In this document: piece by piece, positions 55,390-64,000 of the stretch | Position numbering within the stretch: the first letter of the stretch is position 1 | How the letters are laid out: each line of letters starts with the position of its first letter | From: Cryptomeria japonica | Taxonomy: Eukaryota > Streptophyta > Pinopsida > Cupressales > Cupressaceae | Direction of reading: 5' to 3' | Length of the DNA stretch: 64,000 nt | NCBI RefSeq assembly: GCF_030272615.1 | Contig: NC_081415.1 | Location: 627,851,240-627,915,239, forward strand | Program-made: the position numbers and the translations under genes | Notes under the pieces: generated by a model | Told to the model about the DNA's origin: nothing | The model's input: the letters and a program-made list of their open reading frames with translations, nothing else | The model's database searches: none

Positions 55390-58330
55390 ATGCCTGTTGA
55401 AACAAGGTCCAAATCTAAGAAGATGGGCGAACCAATATATCAACCCATTGACAACGTATCAAACTCATAGTTTCAACCTAGTCAAACATTACAAATTGAA
55501 GTTTCGTCAAACACATCATTACCACCATATGGAATGGTTCAACTTGGACCACCTCCATTATATGAGCCAGTGTTTGTTCCCATGAAACCAGGATATGGGA
55601 GTGTTCCACCAACACCAAGCGAAAATGCACCTTTTGCCTGGAATCAACTGAACCTGCAACATGAAATTCAAACTCAAACATTACATGAGGAACAAACTCT
55701 TTCACAAGGATTTGGTTCAGATCAAGGCATTCAAGAAGAAATAAATCCAAATGTTTTACCAGATTCTTCATTAGATTTTGATGCTTCCGATGATGTTGAT
55801 ATGCTCCTTAAAGATCCAAAGTTGACAAAAAAGATGGATAAATTCTTGAACAAGGTCTTTAAGATGTTTCCACAAAAATATCTTGATATGATGAGTAATG
55901 TGACCTCCTCAAATGCGCAAATTAATGTGCAAAAACAACAAGGTGGTGAGTTGTTAAGTTTCTCTCCACATCCAAATGAAGAAAATGTGCAACAAGAAAC
56001 TCAACACACCTTGATGAGTAAACATGCTTCAAAAACGTTGGCAGTGACTATTCCACAAAAGTCACCATTCAAAACAATAAACAATCCGTTATTTAATACA
56101 ACACCTTTAACACAAGATCAAATGATGGCCACACAAATGTTGATAGCTTTCCCTCAACAAGAAATGATTCCTCAAATAATTACAAGTGGATCAAAATCTA
56201 AGATGCAAGAAAGCTTTACGACTGGAATGCGTGATCTTACAAATGTTCAAAACAATCCTACAATGCAACAAAGTTTATATGTCCCATCAAGTTCAATATG
56301 TTTGGCAAATACTCAAGTACCCATTATGCAAAATATTGTGACAGATCCTTTGATAGTGGCAACACAAAGAGCCACAAATAGTGGTGTGCACCAACAATAA
56401 AATGTTGCAACAATTGAGGAATGCACAAAAGGCACAATTGAATGTGCAAACAAGCAATGCACAACAACAACAATATCACATTCAACAACACATTGCAGTG
56501 TCTTCTGCACCATTACAAGTTAATTTGAACTTGCAACCACCACAATGGATTGGACAAACAACACAACAAGTCAATGCAAGTGCCATCCCCCATCTCAAGG
56601 AGAAACAACAGAAACCTCCCAAACAAAGTTTTTTGCAAATGATGGGATTTACATCAGGACAACAATAGTTGGCACAAAGTCAGCAAATTCTGATTTGTCA
56701 GCATCAACAGCAACATGTGCCTCAATATGGGCAAGGATAAACAAGTTATCATACATCACAACCACAACTGATGTCCATGCAATATCAACAACACCCTCAA
56801 CTACAATATCAACCAAGGCTACAAATGATGATCCCACCACAAGAAGCACAACAAAAGGGTGAAAATCAAGACATGGCACAACCACAACGACAAGCGCTGT
56901 ATCAAGAACTTTATATGCCAGAGACACCAAAGACAACAATTTTAGAGTGTCAACAACCAATGGAGAGCAGGATGTATCGACAAAGAGTACACCCAAGAGT
57001 GAATGATGAACTTCCAAAATCTTCACTACCTGACACATTTGCACAATAGATTGAGAAGTTGCAACGACAAGTCAATGCATTGGAAACCAAAGGGACAAAG
57101 AAATTATACACAGATCAAGATTTATGTCCTAATCCATTTGACAAGAGCTTGTACATGCCTCCCTTCCCTAAGCATTTTGAGGCACCTAATTTTGAGAAAT
57201 ATAAAGGGAACGACAATCCAATAGACCATATTCGAGCTTTTTTTGCAGCATGTACTGAAGTGAGTTATGAGGAAACATATTTGATGCACTTATTCACACG
57301 AAGTCTCACAGGACAAGCCATGGATTGGTATTCTCATTTGCTAGGGAACATAAAGACATGGTCGAAATTGGCTCAAAAGTTTATATCCCACTTCACATTC
57401 AACATTGACAGTGAAGTGACCATGTCAGATTTATGCAACACCAAGCAAAAGCAAGGTGAACTATTAGTGACTTTCTTGCAACGATGGCGAAGCTTGTATA
57501 GTCGTTCTTCCCTAGATATACCTGAAGAACAACAAGTGAACTTATTTATTCAAAATTTGGTCCCAGAAATGATGTATGAACTCAAATTGAAAAGTCCCAG
57601 TACCATTGAAAAAATCATTAAGAAAGGGATGAACATTGAAACTGCTCTTGTAGTTAAGGGAATCATTAAGCTCAACAAAGACAGTGAATATACAAACAAT
57701 TCAGGGGATAGAAATAGATTTTGGTACAAAAACAAGAATTTCACTAATGATGGAGTTGTTGACGCAAGAGTGGTGAATGCAAATCAACCCCTATTCACAA
57801 TCAATAAATATAGTGCTCCTAATATGTCAAATATGGAACAAAATCAAACACCAGCGAGAAATGTTACTCAACAACCACCATATCAACAATACACTCAACA
57901 TTATAATCAACAACAAGGTCAGCAACAAAATCAGCAATGCAAACCTTTCCGATCAAGGGATGGGCCTCCTCGACAGTTTATGCCATTGGGATTTCCTATC
58001 AAGTCAGTAATGAAACAATTAATACAAGCAAAGTTTATCAAGTTACAAGATATCAAGGCAAAACCATTGGTAAAGCAGCATTGGTGGAATGATAATGCAT
58101 ATTGTGAATACCATTGGTCAAAAGGACATAAAACCGCATCGTGTTTTCAATTGAAACATATGATTCAAGACTTGTTAGATCAAGGAGTAATTGAGGTAGA
58201 CTTGCCCAAAGCGACCTCTAACATTGATCATACAATTTTCAAAACTCCTTTGCTTGATCATGACAAGGGCAAAGCATCTTCAAACTCTAACCAAACAGCG
58301 AATCTTAATTATGCAAATACTAGTTTTTAA
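55390..58330 (+). pseudogene. Plus Gypsy gag: Q-rich N-terminus, capsid, zinc-knuckle-like motif
   Basis: It starts at ATG 55390 (MPVETRSKSKKMGEP), with a TAG at 55468-55470, and stays in frame to 56398. A Gln/Asn-rich segment follows in another frame (56400-57049), with a TAG at 57047-57049. The 423-codon frame to 58330 holds the capsid: PPFPKHFEAPNFEKYKGNDN, LFTRSLTGQAMDWYSHL (about 57300) and FLQRWRSLYSRS, the retrotransposon gag fold. It closes with YCEYHWSKGHKTASCFQLK (about 58100), the Tat-type Cys/His motif. No further nucleocapsid is seen. About 980 codons in all, long for a plant Gypsy gag because of the Q-rich insert. Confidence 0.9.
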
Positions 58331-59218
58331 CAATGACATCAATTGTTTTCGAGTGTCAAATGAGTATGTTTCCACCATAAGAATAAAGGGACAAGATCCT
58401 TCTTGCATGGTCACCACTCATTGATCTAAAATAGTTCTGAAAGGAGCTCCTGCAACTCCTCCCAAATCAACTCCTGCGAGTCAGTATAATCTCCTAGATC
58501 ATCTGGGAAAGACACCTACACAAATATCAATCCTTGAGTTGTTGAGAACGTCCCCTATGCATCGCATAGTCCTAGATAAAGCTTTAATTGAGTCCACTGT
58601 CCTGACAGACATTGATGTTGACCAGTTTCAAGCCTGAATTGGACATCTAGCTATTTCCCAACACGTTGCCTTTTCTGATAACGATATTTCTCCTGATAAG
58701 CTCCCGCATAATGATCCTTTACATCTTGAAGTCTTTGTCCATAATTGCAAAATCCGACGAGTCTTGATAGATGGCGGAGCGGGTCTTAACATTTGTACCT
58801 TGAGAGTGGTCATTGGTCTTGGTTATACAGAAAATGACATTGATTCTTCCAGAAGAATAACAATCAAAGCATATGATGATGCTGAGCACCCATATAAAGG
58901 GATAATTTCATTGCCTATCAGAATCAATCCAGTGATAGAAAACACTTTCTTGCAAGTCCTAGACCTCGATCTCCCTTACAATATGATTCTTGGCCATCCG
59001 TGGATCCACGCAATGAAAGCAGTTCCATCCACTTATCATCAATGTTTAAAATATCCTTACAATGGGACTGAGATAACTATTCTAGGAGATCCTAATCCAT
59101 TTCAATTTTGTGCTAATCTAAAGGATTCCCCGCAGCAACAAGTCCCAGTCAATAGAGAGGCCCACTCACATAATTATGTGGATCCTAATGAATTGTTAAA
59201 TGTTGTCAAGGAAAATTG
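58331..59218 (+). pseudogene. Plus Gypsy aspartic protease
   Basis: A pre-protease segment (PTQISILELLRTSPMHRIVL, about 58510) is followed by VLIDGGAGLNICTLRV (58760-58810), where DGGA replaces the retroviral DTGA as usual in this lineage. It ends YNMILGHPWIHAMKAVPSTY (about 58980). The 151-codon frame 58764-59219 is continuous and the active-site Asp is present, so the core may be intact, though the upstream part has stops (about 58423 and 58636). Confidence 0.9.
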
Positions 59219-60430
59219 AAGATACAGGACCAAGGATGTGGAGAGTATTCAATGGCTCAAACATTCCTCATTGGGAATTTACCAATATCTCCAAAATCAC
59301 ATGGCAAACCAAATTTGTTGCAAAAGGAACCTAAGATAGTCATTCAATATCAGCCCCCCACTACATTTACAAGATGGGGTGAACTTGACAAAGAAACTTT
59401 GGATGATGATGTCATAGATTGGCTTTATAAGGATCCAATTGAGACACCACTTGTCAGGTTGCTAGTGGAGTGGTACGGTAGAGGTTTTACTATGCTTTAG
59501 AAAAAAGGATATGATGGCTATAGTGGCTTGGGCCCTGACAAGAAAGGAAGCCTAGAACCTATTATACCCAAGATGCGACCTCCAACTTCAAGGTTAGGTT
59601 TTGTACCATTGCAAACTGGACCCTCATCTACCAAAGTGACCATGTGTAGAAAGGAGCATGACTCTGATGATGAAACGACGCCTGAGGATACCTGACCCAA
59701 AACTGATTCCAATGAATGGGAGTGGAGTTCCTTTTCTTCTAGCTCCTATGCCCTTGATAATGTTTTCCTTGACCCCGATGATTTGCCCATGGAAGACAAA
59801 CATGAAATAACTCCCCTTCCCAAAACATGTCCTAATGCCTGGATGGAGTCATTCTAGGACCCAAGCTCCGAATTAGATACGAGCAGTTCAAATAGTGATA
59901 CCATGGACATTTACATCTTTACCATCTTAGCCCTCTCTCTCCCTAAAACTGATGATGACATGCCCCTTATCTATCCTCAGCTTATCCAACATGACAAACA
60001 AGAACCACTCACATTAGATTGTTTTCAAAATGACAAAGCAATTGCAGAATTCCTTGGACTACAAGAAGGCATACCACAAGGTGATCATAAGGCAGGGTTT
60101 GCTATTGATTTAGATTCTACAACATATTTTGGGGAGTCAACTCCATCTTCTAGTCATAAAAATGAAAAAACAAAAAGAAAAAGTAAAAAATCAAAAGAAT
60201 AGGTCTTTGAGTGAAAACCGTACGACGCTCTCTAACCATGAAAAAGTAAAAATAAAAGACGTACCTGCGGGTGAAAACCTCTCTGAGGCGCCCAAAGGTG
60301 GAAGATTGGGCATACCCCTATCAAGTCAAGATAAATCAACATTGCTTGTGGAAATGACCGAAGAGATAAATTTGGGTACACCTGACAACCCTAAGGTCAT
60401 TCATTTCGCTACTTCTCTATCAAAATAGGA
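59219..60430 (+). pseudogene. Plus Gypsy post-protease linker with G-patch motif
   Basis: The reading is WYGRGFTML, a TAG (59498-59500), then KKGYDGYSGLGPDKKGSLEP (about 59504-59560), which fits the G-patch consensus (GY.G.GLG...G...P). G-patches are RNA-associated motifs known after the protease in some plant Gypsy polyproteins and in betaretroviruses. An acidic Ser/Asp-rich linker follows, then a Lys-rich stretch (KNEKTKRKSKKSKE, about 60150) and GENLSEAPKGGR. Multiple stops. Confidence 0.82.
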
Positions 60431-61275
60431 AAATATAGATTTTGTCAATTTCTTTCTTGAGAAAAAGATCAGTTTTACGTGGTCCTATGCAGATATGCCC
60501 GACCTTGATCCAGAATTAGTCCTTCATCACTTGCCATTAAAATCAGATGCCAAGCCTATCAAATAGAAACTCAGAAAGATGTATCCCCAGGTGGCTCTCT
60601 TGGTCAAGGTAGAACTAAAAAAATTATTAGATGTGGGATTTATCAGACCCATTGATTATGCAGACTAGATTTCAAATTTGGTACCAGTTAGCAAAGTAAC
60701 TGGGGGCATCAGAATCTATACGGATTTTAGGGATCTCAATAAAGCATGCCCTAAATATGACTTTCCACTATCAAATATAGACATCATAGTTGACATGACT
60801 GCAAGATATGAGATGCTATCATTGATGGATGGTTTCTCTGGATATAACCAAATTCACATCGCTCCTGAAGATCAACATAAGACTGCATTCACATGTGCTT
60901 GGGGTACCTACTGCTGGAATGTGATGCCTTTTGGTCTTAAAAATGCTGGCACAACTTATCAAAGAGCTATGATGATAATTTTCCATGATTTTATGCATAC
61001 TTTGATGGAAGACTATGTTGATGACCTATTATGCAAGTCTGTCATAAGAGATAGTCATTTAGCCATCCTTGGCCCAATCTTTGACCAAATGGAAACCTAC
61101 AAGCTCAGACTCAACCCAAAGAAGTTTGTCTTTGGTGTCATAGCCAACAAATTATTAGGGTACATTATTTCTCATAGAGGCATCAAAGTCAACCTTGCCA
61201 AGGTTAAAGCAATAATGGATATGCCTCCTCCTTCCAATCTCCATCAACTAAGAAGTTTGCAAGGAAAGCTATAGT
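60431..61275 (+). pseudogene. Plus Gypsy reverse transcriptase
   Basis: In order: KKLLDVGFIRPIDYAD then TAG where family members have Trp (60666-60668), ISNLVPVSKVTGG, IYTDFRDLNKACPK, LMDGFSGYNQIHIA (first catalytic Asp), MPFGLKNAGTTYQRAM, EDYVDDLLCKS with intact YVDD (about 61010-61030), LNPKKFVFGV and HQLRSLQGKL. The 198-codon frame 60678-61274 is open. Downstream RNase H is in the same order as in the inverted copy. Confidence 0.94.
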
Positions 61276-61860
61276 CAATCAGTCATTTTGTAGCTCAATT
61301 GGTAGACAAATGTCATCCCTTCCAGCATTTATTACGTAAAGGTGTCGCTTTTAAATGGACTGAGCAATGTCAATCAACATTTCAAACTCTCAAGGATTAT
61401 CTGCTGTCACCACCTATTTTAATGCCTCCTATAGAAGGGAAGCCATTTATATTGTATATTTCTACAACTGAAATGACACTGGGAGTTCTCTTAGCCCAAT
61501 AAGATGAGAAAGGCAAAGAACGGACTATTTATTATATCAGTCGGACACTAGTAGGCTATGAGCTGAATTATTCAACTATTGAACGGGCATGCTTAGCAGT
61601 GGTATTTGCAACACAAAAGCTTTGACACTATATGTTAAATCATCAAACATTGTTAGTTGCAAAAATTGATCCCTTGAAATACTTGCTTAGCAAGGTAGCT
61701 TTGACAGGTCGCCTAGCAAATTGGGTTATGATCCTCAGTGAGTTTGATATTGAGTACATTGAGAGAAAGGCAATCAAAGGACAAATCATAGTGGATCAAC
61801 TTGCAGAGGCATCTCTTAATGATGGTCATCCAATGTTGACGGATTTTCTGGATGAATTAG
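61276..61860 (+). pseudogene. Plus Gypsy RNase H (retroviral type)
   Basis: VDKCHPFQHLLRKGVAFKWT, GKPFILYISTTEMTLGVLLA followed by TAA (61501-61503) where the inverted copy has CAA, then YYISRTLVGYELNYSTIERA and TGA at 61623-61625 shared with the inverted copy. Next come HYMLNHQTLLVAKIDPLKYL and LANWVMILSEFDIEYIERKA. Trp/Gln-to-stop changes dominate. The first acidic position reads ST where active enzymes have D, so catalysis is doubtful. Confidence 0.9.
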
Positions 61861-62280
61861 TCTTTGCTGTCACATCTTCTAATGAATGGAAATTATATTT
61901 TAATGGATCCCATACCAAATTCAGGTCCGGTGCAGGTATATTGTTTGTCACCCCTCAAGGTGATGCTATTCCCAAATCCTACAGAATAACCTTCCATTGT
62001 ACAAATAACATTGCAGAATATGAAGCTCTGGTTATAGGACTCTGAGTAGCGATCCACTAGAACATCACACATTTACAAGTCTATGGAGATTCCTAGTTAG
62101 TCATCCATCAAGTGAATGATGACTATGAAACAAAAGATGAAAAACTTAATCCTTACAAGCATATGGTGGATTTCTTCAAGACAAAATTTACGACAATCCA
62201 TTTCAGTCAAGTTCCACGAATTCAAAACAACTCGGGAGATGCGATGGCCACTATTGCTTCCATGTTAAATATGCCCCATA
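61861..62280 (+). pseudogene. Plus Gypsy second (archaeal-type) RNase H
   Basis: NEWKLYFNGSHTKFRSGAGI (61885; FNGS where FDGS is expected), SYRITFHCTNNIAEYEALVI (62000), a TGA and a TAG near 62045-62057, LQVYGDS then TAG (62096-62098) then LVIHQVNDDYETKDEKL, and DAMATIASMLN (62240). The first catalytic Asp is Asn here but Asp in the inverted copy. Confidence 0.9.
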
Positions 62281-63672
62281 ATATGGACAGATGTGAATTT
62301 TTGGTCAAACAGTTGCTTGTCCCTTCTTTTGAAATTTTGACAGTAGATGTGATGTGTGTTCTTATTGGTCCTAATTCCCCATGGTACAATGACATCTATC
62401 AATATTTGAAATCCCAAACCTTACCACCTAACCTTTCCTCTAACCAATGCCAAGCCTTCATCTGCCAGACTACCAAATATGTCATCATCGCTGACACCCT
62501 TTACCATCGTTCCTTTGACCATACCCTCCTCAGGTGTTTGGATTTTGATGAAGCACAAATGGCTTTACGCAAGGTTCATGATGGTATATGTGGGGGCCAT
62601 TTCAATGGTCTAAGCTTAGCCAAAAAGTTGGTTCGTGCTGGGTATTATTGGCCCACTATGGAAAAGGATGTTCATGATTTTGTCAAGAAGTGCTACAAAT
62701 GCCAAATCCATGGAAATTACATTCATGCACTAGCCCAAGAGCTTTATTCTTTCATATCTCTATGGCCCTTTTCTCAATGGGGATTGGATCTTACTAGCAA
62801 GATTCACCCGACATCTGCAAATGGACACAAGTTCATCATTACAGCCACATAGTACTTTACAAAATGGATCGAGGCTATTCCTATGACCTATATCACTAGT
62901 GTGTAAATTTAAAATTCCTACTAAATTATATCATATGCAGATATGGGGTTCCCCTTGCAATTGTCACAGATAATGGCCATCCATTTAAAAATAAAGATGT
63001 CAAGGAACTCTGTGAAAAATTTCACATCCAACACAGTTTCTCCAGTCCTTATTATCCACAAAGTAATGGTCAAGCCAAAGCATCAAATAAAACCATTATT
63101 AAGATCCTGAAAAAGGTTGTCAATGATGCTAGTCGAGATTGGCATGTACAGTTGAATCCAGCACTATGGGCTTATCGTACTTCTATCCACACACCTACTG
63201 GCGCAACACCTTATTCCTTGGTGTATGGTGCGGAAGCCATTTTACCCTTGGAACTGGAGATTCCCTCTTTGCATGTTTCCTTGCAACATTTGATTGATGA
63301 TGAGATGCACAGAGTCTCTCGGTTGCATCAGCTTGAGATGTTAGATGAGAAATGTCAAACAACCCTAACACATTTGCAAGCATATCAAAACCGTCTCCGT
63401 CGCTCTTATAATAAGAAGGTCAAAGGGTGACACTTTGAAGTGGGAGATCTGGTTATAAAGGCAAACCCCAATAATGCACAATCTACTGACATCATCAAAG
63501 GAAAGTTTGAACCTAATTGGTTTGGGCCTTTCATAGTTACTGCAGCCTATGGCTCGAGGGCATATCAGCTTGCCACCCTAGAAGGTGAACCTTGTCAGAT
63601 CCAGTCAATAGCATGCACCTTAGCAAGTACTGGGCATAGTTTTTTGTTAGCAGTTCTTCAAATATGATCCTG
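62281..63672 (+). pseudogene. Plus Gypsy integrase
   Basis: HHCC (KVHDGICGGHFNGLSLAKKL, YYWPTMEKDVHDFVKKCYKC; 62570-62705), then WGLDLTSKIHPTSANGHKFI with the first Asp (about 62780), TAG at 62850-62852 shared with the inverted copy, and AIVTDNGHPFKNKD with the second Asp (about 62960). The third motif is NGQAKASNKTI, where Lys (63077-63079) replaces the catalytic Glu that the inverted copy keeps. A 92-codon frame (63152-63430) and the C-terminal VGDLVIKANPNN...FEPNWFGPFIV segment follow a TGA at 63428-63430, also shared. Confidence 0.94.
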
Positions 63673-64000
63673 AATAAATTAAAAAAAAAAATCAAAAAAA
63701 AAAGGGAAAAAAAAAACAAAAAAACAAAACAAAAAAAAGTAAAGAAAAATCATTCGCCCTCTAGTGAAAACCTGGCAAACAGGCGCTTTGGGCAAGTACC
63801 ATGGTGAAAACCTGGCAAACAGGTGCCATGTGTAAAATATTATTGCTCTATCATCTATCATGACCCCTGGCTATACTTTCCCTCCGCAGGTTTATCACGC
63901 TTATCCTTGTCTTGACCCAATATTCTGTTCCAGGCCTGTGATTGGTCAACATCATTGTCTTGCATACTCATGTTTCCAGTCCTTGTGCATATGTTTTGGT
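63673..64000 (+). repeat. Plus Gypsy 3' untranslated sequence, continues past the window
   Basis: An A-rich stretch (63680-63750) leads into the paired gaaaacctggcaaacagg motif (63769-63825) and ends at the window edge. It is the reverse complement of about 52240-52560. The A-run is part of this shared module, not a poly(A) tail. The LTR is not reached. Confidence 0.85.

Larger units (their letters stand above)
55353..64000 (+). mobile_element. Plus-strand Tat-like Ty3/Gypsy element, runs off the window
   Basis: It has gag (55390-58330), protease (58331-59218), G-patch (about 59500-59560), linker, RT (60440-61275), RNase H (61276-61830), second RNase H (61870-62270), integrase (62500-63670) and 3' untranslated sequence to the window end. 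Two RNase H domains before integrase place it in the Tat lineage. The 5' LTR and leader are not found on its left; instead it abuts an inverted copy of its own pol. Many stops, so inactive. Confidence 0.9.

Noticed and set aside
63680-63750. A-rich stretch resembling a LINE or retrogene poly(A) tail
   Set aside because: It lies within the 3' untranslated module, is mirrored as a T-rich stretch at 52490-52570, and continues into conserved module sequence.

Overview
The window looks like heterochromatic, repeat-dominated nuclear DNA from a seed plant with a large genome. A conifer or other gymnosperm is plausible but not shown. The DNA is AT-rich. I found no intact host gene, no tRNA or rRNA, and no bacterial-style gene organisation. 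Nearly every recognisable coding stretch is LTR-retrotransposon sequence broken by stop codons and frameshifts. At least five LTR-retrotransposon lineages are stacked inside one another.

Layout. 1-5011: unassigned AT-rich DNA with an 85-bp degenerate tandem repeat and a GA-rich purine tract; its right part is probably the left side of an outer Ty3/Gypsy element (+). 5012-24164: a Ty1/Copia element (-) with a perfect GGGCA target duplication, inserted into that outer Gypsy. The Copia itself carries three later insertions: a 334-bp TRIM-like element (7377-7710) in its low-coordinate LTR, a solo-LTR-like sequence (12091-13661) in gag, and a 6.8-kb pol-less LTR element (15367-22156, target duplication TAGAG) in its high-coordinate LTR. 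24165-29497: the outer Gypsy resumes (protease, RT, two RNase H domains, start of integrase) until it is cut by a chromodomain Gypsy (-) at 29498-36909. 36910-41773: three tandem LTR units with short internal spacers; the first carries a 1.2-kb solo LTR. 41774-44678: two LTRs of the solo-LTR family in inverted orientation, one with an expanded minisatellite.

44679-64000 is a complex Tat-like Gypsy territory. It holds a repeated 3' untranslated module (44840-46640 and 50965-52560), a long P/S/Q-rich ORF on the minus strand (46821-49412), and an oppositely oriented relic resembling plant mobile domain (PMD) proteins with an acidic, coiled-coil tail (49484-50599). Next come a truncated minus-strand pol (52640-55332) and a plus-strand element (from about 55353 past the window end) with gag, protease, G-patch, RT, RNase H, second RNase H and integrase. 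The two pol copies form a 3.1-kb inverted repeat and share at least three disabling stop codons.

None of the elements looks autonomous now. Visible lesions include the RT motif YLDE or YIDE in place of YxDD, integrase catalytic Glu changed to Lys in two elements, and RNase H Asp changed to Asn. The most interesting pieces are the non-pol coding sequences carried by retroelements: the roughly 3.5-kb unknown ORF chain at 17485-20971, the PMD-like relic, and the P/S/Q-rich ORF. All family calls are by eye from motifs; no search was run.
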